Below are positions 1 to 9,120 of a stretch of DNA of 64,000 nucleotides, in pieces. Made by a program: the position numbers and the translations under genes. This DNA is from Thermoanaerobaculia bacterium (GTDB lineage: Bacteria > Acidobacteriota > Thermoanaerobaculia > Multivoradales > J023): the NCBI GenBank assembly GCA_030431255.1, contig JAUIJL010000003.1, forward strand, positions 372,001 through 436,000, read 5' to 3'. Under the pieces are notes generated by a model, which worked only from the letters and a program-made list of their open reading frames with translations, was not told the origin of the DNA and did no database searches. How positions within the stretch are numbered: position 1 is the stretch's first letter; the number at the start of each line of letters is the position of its first letter.

Positions 1-1
1 C

Positions 2-1582
2 GGAGAGGCGATCGAGGTGTCGATCGCGGTGCTGGAAAAGGGCCAGGAGGTGGGTAGCCACGCGCTTTCCGGAGCGGTGGTGGATCCCAGGGCCTTTAAG
101 GAGCTGATGCCGGATACCTGGCAAGACGCCCCCTTCGAGGCGAAAGTGGAGGACGAGAAATTCCTCTACATGACGAAGAAGGGCGCGGTGTCGTTGCCGA
201 TTCCGCCGCCTTTGGTGAACAAGGGTAAGTATGTAGCGTCCCTGGGCAAGCTGCTGAAGTGGATGGCGCCGCAGCTGGAAGATATGGAGATCGATGTTTT
301 CTGCGAGTTCCCGGGTCAGAGGGTGCTGATCGAAGAAGGGGACGACGGCAAGAAGAAAGTCGTGGGTGTGCGCACCGGCGACCGCGGGCTAGATAAAGAC
401 GGCAAGCCGAAGAGCAACTACGAGCCCGGGGTGGATATCCATAGTCAGGTGGTGGTGCTCGGCGAAGGGCCCCGCGGCACCCTGGCGAAGCAGCTGGAAG
501 CCGAATTCAAGCTGGGCGAGGGCAAGAATCCTCAGGCCTACGCGATCGGCATCAAGGAGATTTGGGAGGTCCCCGAGGGGCGAATCAAACCCGGTGAGGT
601 GATCCACACCATGGGCCAGCCCCTGGGCTGGGACGTATTCGGCGGTGGCTTCATCTACGGCATGCAAGACAATCAAGTCATCGTCGGCTTGGTGGTGGGT
701 TTGGACTACAAGAATCCGCTCCTGGATCCCCACAATGAATTCAATCGATTCAAGACCAACCCGTGGGTCAAGCGCTTGTTGGAAGGCGGCAAGATGGCCT
801 TCTACGGGGCCAAAGCCATCCCGGAAGGTGGTTGGTTCTCGATGCCCAAATCCTGGGGCAACGGTTTCCTGATCTGCGGCGATTCCGGGGGTTTCCTCAA
901 CAACCAGAAGCTGAAGGGCGTTCACTTGGCGATGAAGAGTGGCATGCTGGCCGCTGAGACCATTTTCGAATCCCTGAAACGGGGTGAGGTCAACGAGGTC
1001 GGGCTGTCGCAATTCGAGCACAAAGTGGACCACTCGTGGATCCGGGACGAGATGTACCCGAGCCGTAACTTCCACCAGGCTTTCAACATCGCCGGCAACG
1101 CCGGGCTGATGGTGCAGACGGGTTTGGGAATGATCTCAGGCGGCCTGGGATTCGGTTTCTTGCCGCGTCTGGCAGGTCATCCGGATCACGAAGGGGCCAA
1201 AAAGCTCACTTGGCCCGAGGGTTGGAAGATGGAAGCTCCGGATCGCGTGCCGGTCGACAACGAGCTGACCTTCGACAGGCTCGGGGATGTCTACAACTCC
1301 GGCACGGGTCACGAGGAGGATCAACCCGTGCACCTCATCGTGCACGATCCGGAGCATTGCGTGACCGTCTGCGCCCACGAGTATCAGAATCCGTGTGAGC
1401 GCTTCTGCCCGGCGGCGGTCTACGAGATCGTCGACGACGACACTCATGCTACGGGCAAGCGATTGCAGATCAACGCTTCCAATTGCGTGCACTGCAAGAC
1501 CTGCGACATCGCCGATCCGTACCAGATCATCGATTGGGTGCCGCCCGAAGGCGGAGGCGGACCGAATTACAGCAAGATGTGA
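2..1582 (+). CDS. Electron transfer flavoprotein:ubiquinone oxidoreductase (5' partial)
   Basis: Passes electrons from reduced electron-transfer flavoprotein to the membrane quinone pool, linking acyl-CoA and amino-acid oxidation to respiration. The reading frame is open from base 2, so the gene runs off the left edge. The N-terminal GxGxxG FAD-binding segment (roughly 20-40 residues) is missing, and the ATG at 17 is internal. The segment LEKGQEVGSHALSGAVVDP near the left end, the central FAD/quinone-binding region and the C-terminal ferredoxin-like domain with its [4Fe-4S] ligands (CERFCPAAVYE, then NCVHCKTCDIADP) are all typical. The protein ends GGGGPNYSKM, as the family usually does. A strong terminator follows 34 bases after the stop. 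I am confident of the family; only the start is unseen. Confidence 0.95.
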   Translation, partial: GEAIEVSIAVLEKGQEVGSHALSGAVVDPRAFKELMPDTWQDAPFEAKVEDEKFLYMTKKGAVSLPIPPPLVNKGKYVASLGKLLKWMAPQLEDMEIDVFCEFPGQRVLIEEGDDGKKKVVGVRTGDRGLDKDGKPKSNYEPGVDIHSQVVVLGEGPRGTLAKQLEAEFKLGEGKNPQAYAIGIKEIWEVPEGRIKPGEVIHTMGQPLGWDVFGGGFIYGMQDNQVIVGLVVGLDYKNPLLDPHNEFNRFKTNPWVKRLLEGGKMAFYGAKAIPEGGWFSMPKSWGNGFLICGDSGGFLNNQKLKGVHLAMKSGMLAAETIFESLKRGEVNEVGLSQFEHKVDHSWIRDEMYPSRNFHQAFNIAGNAGLMVQTGLGMISGGLGFGFLPRLAGHPDHEGAKKLTWPEGWKMEAPDRVPVDNELTFDRLGDVYNSGTGHEEDQPVHLIVHDPEHCVTVCAHEYQNPCERFCPAAVYEIVDDDTHATGKRLQINASNCVHCKTCDIADPYQIIDWVPPEGGGGPNYSKM

Positions 1583-1888
1583 TTCTGCACACGCTGCAAA
1601 GCTAGTAGCAGACGAGAAGAAACCCAGGACGCCGCCGTTGGCGTGCCTGGGTTTCTTCTTTTCCGGCTGGTCGAGCGGGCTAGCCCGCATTTCTACCCAG
1701 CCTTCTGCTGCGGCACCGTATCCACTTGCATCTACGGCGTCAGAAGCGAATCTTGCTCCTCAACAACATACTAGTATGCCCGGGGCGCGCAGCCTGCATC
1801 GCAGAATTCGAATTATTCCTTGTATCTACAGGCGCGGCCGGCTGAGGCGTTTCCGGCGCCTCACGACGAAGTTGGTGAGAAATCCGGG
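1583..1888. other. Intergenic region between convergent genes
   Basis: 306 bases between the stops of ETF-QO (plus) and the DEAD-box helicase (minus). It holds the terminator at 1616-1662 and a second, weaker hairpin at 1843-1863 (7-bp stem TGAGGCG/CGCCTCA, no T-tract on either side) that may end the helicase transcript. I see no convincing small ORF in the remainder. Confidence 0.6.
1616..1662 (+). terminator. Rho-independent terminator after ETF-QO
   Basis: A perfect 13-bp stem GAAGAAACCCAGG / CCTGGGTTTCTTC (1616-1628 and 1646-1658) continues inward with ACGCC/GGCGT (1629-1633 and 1640-1644) around the loop GCCGTT. TTTT follows at 1659-1662. It lies 34 bases past the ETF-QO stop. Confidence 0.9.
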
Positions 1889-4417
1889 CTAGAGCAGACG
1901 TCGTCGCCGCATATTGCTCTTGCGCTTGGGGCGGAGCTCCCGGTAGGCGTCGACCCCATCGACCTCGCAACGTTCGATTTCATGGCCGATCAAGCGCTCG
2001 ATGTCCTTGATCATGACCTTGTCCAGCCAGGTGCCGATGGAGGACACCGTGCCGACCGCTTTGCCGCGGGCCGTTCGGCCCGCTCGGTGCACGTAGTCCT
2101 CCAAGCTCTCGGGCAGCCCGAAGTTCACCACGTGGGAGAGCTGAGGCACGTCGATTCCACGAGCGGCCACGTCCGTCGCCACCAGAATTCGGATCTTGCC
2201 CTCGCGAAAGGCCCGCAGGGCTCGCACCCGCTGGCTCTGGCTGCGATCGGAATGGATGCGGTCCACTGGCAAGCCGGCGAGCTCCAGCTGCCGGGCCAGC
2301 CATTCCGTGTCGAGCTTTCGGCGGGCGAAGACCAGGGTCGTGCCCTCTTCCTGCTTCAGCAGGTGTACCAGACAGCTCTTTTGATCGCCGTCCTTGACCA
2401 GATACAGGCGATGTTTGATGCCCGCGGCCACCCGATTCACCGGTCTGAGGTCGGCGGTGTAGGGGTCTTGAAGGAATCGCTGGGCTAGGCGCTCGATCGG
2501 CGGTGGCATGGTGGCGGAGAACATCAGGGTTCGCCGTTCGTTGGGAATGCTCTCGAGGATTTCTTGAATTTGTGGCAAGAAGCCCAAGTCGAGCATGTGA
2601 TCGGCCTCGTCCAGCACCAGCTCTTCCAGCTGATTGAGACGCACGTTTCCTCGCCGTAGGTGATCCGCCAAGCGGCCGGGGGTCGCCACAATGATGTCGG
2701 GCTTGCGCTTGAAGGCTTGGAGCTGGGGTCCGAATTTCACGCCGCCGATAATCACCGCGGTTTCCAGATCGTGGTTCTTGCCGAAGATGTCTAAGAATGC
2801 CTTGGTCTGGAGGGCGATTTCACGGGTCGGGCAGAGGATCAAACCCCGCAACCCGCGTCCATGGTGCAGTCGCTCCGCCAGGGGCAAGCAGAAGGCACCC
2901 GTTTTGCCCGAGCCGGTTTCCGCCAAGCCGATGACGTCGATACCTTCGAGGGCGATCGGAATGACCGCGGCTTGGATGGGGGTCGGGTGGTGGAAACCGA
3001 TTTCTTCAAGGGTCTCGATGAGCACGGGAGAAATGCCGATGCTTTCGAAGCTGTCCTCGGTGGTTTCCACTGGATTCTGGGGTATGGCGCCGGTGAACAG
3101 ACCATCGGCCACAGGATCGCTGTCGTCCACAGGATCCTTCTCATCCGCGGGAAGATCTCCGCTCGCGACCTGCTCGTCCTCTTTGCCTTCAACCGCCACG
3201 GCCTCTGTCTCGGGTTTCGGATCGTCGAGCTGGGGCGGACCGATCTCCGAAACTACCGCAAGATCTTCTGGAGCCGCCGCATCGTCGACAGGTCCTCGGG
3301 GCTTCTTCTTCAAGAGGGAGCCGAGGTCCAATCCTTCGTCGACCAGAGCACCCACGTCGATTTCCTCGGTCACGAGGCTCTGGGGATCCCGCAGGTCGCC
3401 GCCCGACGGTGGGTTTGTTGGTTGCGGTTGGGCTTCTTTCCGCTGGGCCTCTTGCAACGCTTTCAAAGTTTCGAGGTCCAGCTCCTCGGTAGCATTTCCC
3501 GAGGACTGCATGGCCAGCAGAGCTTCCTCTTCGGCCTGGGCCTGAAGCACGGCGGGATCCAGCTCTTCGGTTTTGGCCGAGATGTCGGCCACTGCGAAGG
3601 GACGGGGCTCGAGGGGAGCGGCGGCGAAAGACGGCACACCCGGGCCCTGGGCCTGTGGTGAAGGAATGGGAGGCGGTTCTGGAACGGGTGGAGGGCCCGC
3701 AAACGACGGCGAGCTCGTGCTCTCTTCATGGGGCAGGTCCGGCGTCTCTGATCCGGAAGCGGAGGGCTCGTCGGCTTCGGCTGCTGCCGGCTCGGTAGCC
3801 TTATCGGAGTCCTTTTTTCGCCGCGAGCCGCGACGGGAGCGTCGACGTTTAGTGACGACTTTTTCAGCAGGCTCGGAGGGGGTTTCGAGCGCGGCCTCGG
3901 TCTCGGTCTCGGCGTTCAGCGCCTCGGACTGGTCTTCCGGCGGAGAAGCGTCGAGGACCGGGTCTTGGGAATGGGAGTCGGTGTCCGACGACGGTGCGTC
4001 TCGGGTTTCGAATCGGTGTCCGGCCCGAGTGAGCACATCGATGGCCTTATTCAGCTTCTTGGACCGAACCAGCAGGTAGTCGGTGTCGAAGGTCGAAATG
4101 GTGATGAGACCAATGCGCGCCTCGGCCAGCGGCTGGGAGAGGGAGGCGAGCACGCTGATCAAGGTCATGTCTAAGGTGCCGATGACCCGAAAAGCGCTCC
4201 AGCCCCCTTCCACTTGAACGCCGCTGGGGATCAGAGCCTCTTCACAGATTAAGGAAAGCTCGTCGGGGCTTCGTGAGATGGAGTAGAAGGCGCTATTGTG
4301 AATCCATCGAGGGATTCGGGTCTCGGGGCTCAGGCGGCAGATGCCGAAGGTCTGGGGCAGAACCGCCAAGCGCAAGCCGGGTGGTGTCGTCGAATCGTCT
4401 TGGGGATGTGTCATCAA
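1889..4417 (-). CDS. DEAD-box RNA helicase with N-terminal ACT (CASTOR-like) domain
   Basis: 842 aa. Residues about 13-137 match the stand-alone ACT_7/CASTOR-like fold (motifs PDELSLICEE at 51-60 and STFDTDYLLV at 108-117), normally a separate small ligand-sensing protein. Residues about 140-450 form a Pro/Glu-rich disordered linker with a basic patch (KRRRSRRGSRRKK, ~190-202) and three TEE[LI]D motifs (~283, 310, 350). Residues about 455-842 are a complete DEAD-box core: Q-motif region PTPIQ, motif I AETGSGKT (499-506), PTREIA, DEAD (603-606), SAT (634-636) and HRAGRTAR, then a basic tail KRKSNMRRRRLL. The reading frame is unbroken across all three parts, so the fusion is not an obvious frameshift artefact. 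The helicase should remodel RNA; ligand control through the ACT domain is inference. Divergent from the symporter gene, with 268 bases between the two starts. Confidence 0.9.
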   Translation of the reverse strand: MMTHPQDDSTTPPGLRLAVLPQTFGICRLSPETRIPRWIHNSAFYSISRSPDELSLICEEALIPSGVQVEGGWSAFRVIGTLDMTLISVLASLSQPLAEARIGLITISTFDTDYLLVRSKKLNKAIDVLTRAGHRFETRDAPSSDTDSHSQDPVLDASPPEDQSEALNAETETEAALETPSEPAEKVVTKRRRSRRGSRRKKDSDKATEPAAAEADEPSASGSETPDLPHEESTSSPSFAGPPPVPEPPPIPSPQAQGPGVPSFAAAPLEPRPFAVADISAKTEELDPAVLQAQAEEEALLAMQSSGNATEELDLETLKALQEAQRKEAQPQPTNPPSGGDLRDPQSLVTEEIDVGALVDEGLDLGSLLKKKPRGPVDDAAAPEDLAVVSEIGPPQLDDPKPETEAVAVEGKEDEQVASGDLPADEKDPVDDSDPVADGLFTGAIPQNPVETTEDSFESIGISPVLIETLEEIGFHHPTPIQAAVIPIALEGIDVIGLAETGSGKTGAFCLPLAERLHHGRGLRGLILCPTREIALQTKAFLDIFGKNHDLETAVIIGGVKFGPQLQAFKRKPDIIVATPGRLADHLRRGNVRLNQLEELVLDEADHMLDLGFLPQIQEILESIPNERRTLMFSATMPPPIERLAQRFLQDPYTADLRPVNRVAAGIKHRLYLVKDGDQKSCLVHLLKQEEGTTLVFARRKLDTEWLARQLELAGLPVDRIHSDRSQSQRVRALRAFREGKIRILVATDVAARGIDVPQLSHVVNFGLPESLEDYVHRAGRTARGKAVGTVSSIGTWLDKVMIKDIERLIGHEIERCEVDGVDAYRELRPKRKSNMRRRRLL

Positions 4418-4685
4418 ATTCCGGGAGTTGGGGCAGACTTGGGTGAGGTGAGGCGGTAGCGACGACGCCGAGGGGCTCGGGTCGGCGGAAATCTAGCGCG
4501 GTAGGAGCAAACAACCTCGGGATCCTACCTCATCGGGGCGGTGCTTTGTAGTACGATACCTCTTTCTTTGGAGCGAGCTTTTTCAGACCTGGCCTCGGCC
4601 GCAGGTCCTGCTCGCCTTTCGCGTTAAATCCGAGAACGGTTCAAGGGCGGTGCCGAGGCGATGCAGCCGGCACGGAGGAGAATTT

Positions 4686-6038
4686 GTGAGCAGTGTTTCA
4701 CGTGGTCATTGGAACTCGAGGTTCGGTTTCATCCTCGCCGCGGCCGGCTCGGCCATCGGTCTAGGGAATATCTGGCGCTTCCCTTATACCGCGGGCGAAT
4801 ATGGTGGCGGCGCCTTCGTGCTGCTGTATTTGATCTTTGTGTTCGGCATCGGATTGCCCGTGCTGTTGGCCGAGCTCTCCGTCGGTCGATTCACACAAAA
4901 AAGCCCGGTGACGGCTTTCAAGGACCTCAAGCCCGGAACGAAATGGTCCTGGCTCGGTGGATTGGGGGTCTTGACGGGATTCGGCATCCTGTCGTTCTAC
5001 GCCGTGATCGCGGGCGTGACGGTCGGTTATATCTACTTGTCTCTCACGGGCAAGTTTTCCGCCGATGTCGATGCGGCGGCGGTTTTCCAGGGTTTCACCG
5101 CCGATGGTTTCCAGATGATCGCCCTATCGGGATTGTTCCTGGCGATGACCGCTTTGATCGTCCAAAAAGGGGTCGGCGGTGGTATCGAGCGAGCCGCCAA
5201 GATTTTGATGCCGACCTTTTTCGTCTTTCTGCTTTTCCTGGTCGGCCGCGCTTTGACCTTGGAAGGGGCCGGTGCGGGTTTGGAATTCATGTTCGCCCCG
5301 GATTTCTCGAAGCTCACCGCCGAGGGCGTGGTCAGCGCATTGGGACAGGCCCTCTTCAGCTTGTCCCTCGGCATGGGGGCGATGATCACCTACGGCTCCT
5401 ATCTTTCCGAGAACGAAAATATTCCCATTTCAGCGGTGAGCGTGGCGTTCTTCGACACCGGCATCGCGTTGGTCGGTGGCCTGTTGATTTTTCCGACCCT
5501 TTTCCACGCCGGTGTCGACCCCGCGGCGGGACCGGGTCTGGTCTTTGTGGTGATGGCGAGCATCTTTGATTCGCTACCCGGTGGCTCGATTTTCGGTGTG
5601 GTTTTCTACGGCTTGTTGTCGATCGCCGCTTTGACCTCGACCATCAGCCTTCTGGAGGTGATCACCTCCTATTTCATCGATGAGAAAGGCTGGGCCCGCT
5701 CGAAGGCCACCTGGACGGTTGCTTTCGCCTGTTTCCTGCTTTCGATTCCCAGCGCCTTATCCTTAGGCGCGAGCACCTTTTTCTCCGAGTTCTATGGCGG
5801 CGGATTCCTCAGCTTGATGGACAACATCTGGGGTAATTACTCCTTGCCGATCGGCGCGACCCTGCTGTGCTTCTTCGTGGCTTGGTCCTGGGGTGTTCCC
5901 AAGGCATTGGCGTCCATTGAAGCGGGAGGGCATCGCCTTCCGGCGGGCGCTGTGTGGGGCTTCCTAATTCGCTACGTCTGTCCCGCAGCGGTGCTTTTGG
6001 TGTTCGGAACCACCATCTGGCAGCAGATCTTCTCCTGA
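4686..6038 (+). CDS. Sodium-dependent transporter, SNF/NSS (SLC6-type) family
   Basis: 450-aa membrane protein of the LeuT-like neurotransmitter:sodium symporter family, expected to import an amino acid or similar solute with Na+. The N-terminal signature (SRFGFILAAAGSAIGLGNIW, then RFPY) contains the unwound TM1 binding segment, followed by about ten more hydrophobic helices ending in IRYVCPAAVLLVFGTTIW. I chose the GTG at 4686 because a strong Shine-Dalgarno GGAGGAG (4674-4680) sits five bases upstream. An in-frame ATG at 4650 lacks a site and adds a polar tail that does not belong to the family. The substrate cannot be read from the sequence. A terminator follows at 6071. Confidence 0.92.
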   Translation: MSSVSRGHWNSRFGFILAAAGSAIGLGNIWRFPYTAGEYGGGAFVLLYLIFVFGIGLPVLLAELSVGRFTQKSPVTAFKDLKPGTKWSWLGGLGVLTGFGILSFYAVIAGVTVGYIYLSLTGKFSADVDAAAVFQGFTADGFQMIALSGLFLAMTALIVQKGVGGGIERAAKILMPTFFVFLLFLVGRALTLEGAGAGLEFMFAPDFSKLTAEGVVSALGQALFSLSLGMGAMITYGSYLSENENIPISAVSVAFFDTGIALVGGLLIFPTLFHAGVDPAAGPGLVFVVMASIFDSLPGGSIFGVVFYGLLSIAALTSTISLLEVITSYFIDEKGWARSKATWTVAFACFLLSIPSALSLGASTFFSEFYGGGFLSLMDNIWGNYSLPIGATLLCFFVAWSWGVPKALASIEAGGHRLPAGAVWGFLIRYVCPAAVLLVFGTTIWQQIFS

Positions 6039-6070
6039 AGATTCCTCATTTCGCACGGCTCAGCCGTTTC

Positions 6071-6106
6071 AGGAGCCGACGATTGTATAAATCGTCGGCT
6101 CCTTTT
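6071..6106 (+). terminator. Rho-independent terminator after the NSS transporter
   Basis: Perfect stem AGGAGCCGACGATT / AATCGTCGGCTCCT (6071-6084 and 6090-6103), loop GTATA, then a T-run to 6106. It lies 32 bases after the stop. Confidence 0.92.
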
Positions 6107-6263
6107 CGTTTCGGATCTCGCAGAAATCTGAAGTCTAGAGAAACGTCCAATCGCCGCTGAGCATCGAATCATTCAAAGAGGTGATCGCACCTCCCCGAAA
6201 TTGATTTCAGCCACACCCTCACCGGAGCCCCCAGGCTACCCACGGTGCCCATAGGAGATCGCC

Positions 6264-6908
6264 ATGAATCATCGACGACGGATTGTTGTAGCGCTAGGGA
6301 TCGTGCTCGGCCTGGGAGTTGTGTTTTCCAGCGGCCAGACTGAAGGTAAGAGCGCCTCCTTGGAAAAGGCGGATGTGGAAGAGCGAGGCCTGGCGAGGGC
6401 TACCTTTGCCGGCGGGTGCTTCTGGTGCATGGAGCCGCCGTTCGACAAAATCGACGGCGTGCATGCCACCATTTCCGGCTACATCGGTGGCGAGAAAGAC
6501 AATCCCACCTATAAAGAAGTATCAGCCGGCATCACTGGACACACGGAGGCGGTGCAGATTGTGTACGACCCGAAGGTCGTGGATTACCAAAGCTTGTTGG
6601 ACGTTTTCTGGCACAACATCGACCCCACGGTGGAGGATCGGCAATTCTGTGATTGGGGGAGCCAGTACCGGACGGGCATCTTCTACCACGATGCCGATCA
6701 AGAGAGCGCCGCACGAGCTTCGAAACAAGAGTTGGTGGACTCCAAGCGCTTTCCGAGGGTGGTGACGGAGATCACCGAGGCGTCGACCTTCTACGTGGCC
6801 GAGACTTATCACCAGAATTACTATAAGAAGAATCCCGGCCACTATCAGCGATATCGCCGAGGTTGTGGCCGGGATCAACGGCTGCACGAGCTTTGGGGAG
6901 ATCAATAG
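6264..6908 (+). CDS. msrA: Peptide-methionine (S)-S-oxide reductase MsrA, exported
   Basis: 214 aa. Reduces methionine-S-sulfoxide in oxidised proteins. Residues 1-25 form an N-terminal signal (MNHRRR followed by a hydrophobic stretch), so this copy probably acts in the periplasm or is membrane-anchored. The catalytic motif GGCFWCMEPPFD follows at about residue 50. GYIGG, the ITGHTEAVQIVYDP segment, QYRTGIFYH and the C-terminal YHQNYYKKNP and RRGCGRDQRLHELWG, with the resolving cysteine, are all present. A GGAG site precedes the ATG. No MsrB domain is attached and no msrB lies in the window. Converges with the TPR gene, 36 bases apart. Confidence 0.95.
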   Translation: MNHRRRIVVALGIVLGLGVVFSSGQTEGKSASLEKADVEERGLARATFAGGCFWCMEPPFDKIDGVHATISGYIGGEKDNPTYKEVSAGITGHTEAVQIVYDPKVVDYQSLLDVFWHNIDPTVEDRQFCDWGSQYRTGIFYHDADQESAARASKQELVDSKRFPRVVTEITEASTFYVAETYHQNYYKKNPGHYQRYRRGCGRDQRLHELWGDQ

Positions 6909-6944
6909 CTCCGCGATCTCAATCCGGTCTCGATCCTACCGGGC

Positions 6945-8171
6945 TCAGAGCCTACCGTTGGCCGCCAGCTCGGCTTCCTTTTCCAGCTCCTTGATCTTCG
7001 TGTGGATCTCGACCTCACGGCGGTGGCGCTCTTCCTCCGCCAGATTGGCTTCGTGAATTCGCTGGGCCTCTTTGGCTTGGGCCACCCGCTCCTCAGCACC
7101 TGCCTGGGAATAATGAGTGATCGCTTCCGCGTATCGATCCAGCAATTGGAGCGTATATCCCAGCTCTTCGTGGGTGCGGACTTTCTGCTCCGCGTCAGCC
7201 GAGGCGAGGCTGCCTTGCAGGGTTTGCGCGGCCTGTTCCAGCTGCCCAGTGCGGCTCTGCTGACGGGCGAGCAGAAATACCGTGTCCCAGTCTCGGCTGC
7301 CAGCGTCAACCGCTTGTTGCAAGTGCTTTGCAGCGGCTTCGTGGTGACCCGCGCAGGCTTCGATGCGCCCCGCCAGCTTGAGATGTCGGCTCGAGGTCTC
7401 GAGCCCCAACAACTGGTCGGCCGCTTCCACCCAGGCACTGCAGGCCGCAGCCCTTTGGTCGCTGTCGGTGATGGCCTGGGTGCTCTGCAGCTCGAAGATC
7501 AGCTGCTTCGCCAGATAGGTCGAGTTTTTGGGTTCCAGCTCGTTGGAGGCCTTCAACAAAGCTCGAGTCGTCTCCGAATCCCCCAATCGCTCGGTGATGG
7601 ACGCCAGGAGATAGCGCAGCTTGGCGTCCTTTGGCGACATGGGCAAGAGGGTCTCCAAATCGCTCCGGGCACTCTCTAAATCGTCGGTTTGTCGGGCGGC
7701 CTCCGCGCGGAAACGCAGCCATTGGGCCCACAATTGTTCAGGAGCGCCTTCGGGCTTCGGACCCGCCAAGGTTTGGACGGCCAGCTCCGGTCGTTCCGCA
7801 TCCAGGGCGGCGCGTCCCAGGTCGAAGCGGGTCGCGACATCCGACGGGGACAGCTCCAATGCCTTTTGGAGCGAGCTGAGAGCTTGCTCCGGCTGGTCGA
7901 GCCGCAGCAACACTTGCCCGAGCATTCGATGGCCGCCGTACCAATCGGCTTTCTCCGCGGCGACCTGCTCGAAGTGACCCTTGGCCTCTTCCAGCTTTCC
8001 GGCTTTGAAGGCCTCTAGACCCGCTTGCCAGTCGGCTGCTGCGGGCATGGCGATGCCGAGCATCGAGAGGAACACGCAGAGCCATGCGCCGGCGGACAAG
8101 GCTCTCCATGACGAGAATTCGAACGATGTCGAAGAGGGCGAGCTTTGGAGGAAAGAGCTTCTTTTAGACAT
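6945..8171 (-). CDS. TPR-repeat protein with N-terminal signal/anchor
   Basis: 408 aa from the ATG at 8171, chosen because GGGAG precedes it at suitable spacing; the frame extends 16 codons further up without one. A hydrophobic segment (ALSAGAWLCVFLSMLGIAMP) ending in AAA acts as signal peptide or anchor. The rest is helical tetratricopeptide-type repeats (for example EAFKAGKLEEAKGHFEQV, then GQVLLRLDQPEQALSSLQKA), and the C-terminal 50 residues form a charged coiled coil. Such proteins usually scaffold envelope complexes; no enzymatic motif is visible. Its start is divergent from truC. Confidence 0.75.
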   Translation of the reverse strand: MSKRSSFLQSSPSSTSFEFSSWRALSAGAWLCVFLSMLGIAMPAAADWQAGLEAFKAGKLEEAKGHFEQVAAEKADWYGGHRMLGQVLLRLDQPEQALSSLQKALELSPSDVATRFDLGRAALDAERPELAVQTLAGPKPEGAPEQLWAQWLRFRAEAARQTDDLESARSDLETLLPMSPKDAKLRYLLASITERLGDSETTRALLKASNELEPKNSTYLAKQLIFELQSTQAITDSDQRAAACSAWVEAADQLLGLETSSRHLKLAGRIEACAGHHEAAAKHLQQAVDAGSRDWDTVFLLARQQSRTGQLEQAAQTLQGSLASADAEQKVRTHEELGYTLQLLDRYAEAITHYSQAGAEERVAQAKEAQRIHEANLAEEERHRREVEIHTKIKELEKEAELAANGRL

Positions 8172-8352
8172 GCGGGTCTCCCTGGCTCGGCAGTGCCGGT
8201 CCAATCGGTTAGAGTCCACTCAAGGAAGTGATTTCGGATCCGCCCGGGAGCCGACGGCGTTTTCCGTCGGTTATGGGCTTAGACCGGCCGACGCGACGGA
8301 TAGTTCCCACGATCCGCGTGATTTGTCGATTGCATCGCATCGTGACGTGCCG

Positions 8353-9120
8353 ATGCAGATCGAAGAGCGCGAGGTGCATTTGAGTCGGGATGAGCCTGAA
8401 GAAGAAGCGCAAGGGCTGAAGAGCTCCCTTGAGATCCTCCACCAGGACGAGCATCTGGTGGCGATCACCAAGCCATCAGGGATCTCCGTGCATCGGGGCT
8501 GGGATCGGGAAGGGCCGTTCGCGCTTCAGCTGACCCGCGACCTGGTCGGTCGCCGGGTGTTTCCAGTCCATCGACTGGATCGCCCGACCAGCGGCGTGCT
8601 GCTCTTTGCTCTGGAGACCTCGATCGTCGCAAGGTTGCAGGAGCAATTCCAGAACCAAGAGGTGGAGAAGACCTATCTCGCATTGGTTCGCGGAATTCCT
8701 CCGGCGTCGGGAACCATCGACCACCCCTTGCCCCGTGGGTTGGACAAGCCGGAGCGGGTTCCCGCGGTGACGGACTTCGAGCTCCTAGGGACGTTCGAGC
8801 GCTACGGTTGGGTGAAGGTTCGGCCCCGAACCGGGCGGACCCATCAGATTCGACGCCATATGAAACACCGCAGCTGGCATCTGATCGGTGATGTCCGGTA
8901 CGGCAAGGGAGAGCACAATCGAATCTTCCGCCGGCGATTCGGTCTGCACCGCTTAGCCCTACACGCTCTTGAGCTCGGTTTTCGGCATCCCGCGCACGAT
9001 CGACCGATGGTGATCCGCTCTCCGCTAACGGAGGACCTGGCGTCGCCCCTGCGGCAGATGGGCTTCGGGCCGGATCAATGTGCTGGGCCGGATCAGTGGC
9101 CGGATCGGATCAGTGGGTAG
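8353..9120 (+). CDS. truC: tRNA pseudouridine synthase C (TruC-type)
   Basis: 255 aa RluA-superfamily enzyme, expected to isomerise U65 of some tRNAs. The TruC-like opening LEILHQDEHLVAITKPSGIS, the catalytic motif HRLDRPTSGVLLFA with its Asp, RTGRTHQIRRHMKH and the late GKGEHNRIFRRRFGLHRLAL are all in place. The frame is open far upstream, antisense to the TPR gene, but homology begins only near residue 25 of this model. The ATG at 8353 is the nearest ATG, yet it has no clear ribosome-binding site, so a GTG or TTG a few codons later is possible. The 3' end overlaps aat by 11 bases, tail to tail. Confidence 0.85.
   Translation: MQIEEREVHLSRDEPEEEAQGLKSSLEILHQDEHLVAITKPSGISVHRGWDREGPFALQLTRDLVGRRVFPVHRLDRPTSGVLLFALETSIVARLQEQFQNQEVEKTYLALVRGIPPASGTIDHPLPRGLDKPERVPAVTDFELLGTFERYGWVKVRPRTGRTHQIRRHMKHRSWHLIGDVRYGKGEHNRIFRRRFGLHRLALHALELGFRHPAHDRPMVIRSPLTEDLASPLRQMGFGPDQCAGPDQWPDRISG

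Noticed and set aside
17-19. ATG at 17 as the start of ETF-QO
   Set aside because: Would omit the FAD-binding N-terminus required by the family; the frame is open to the window edge, so the gene is cut by the window.
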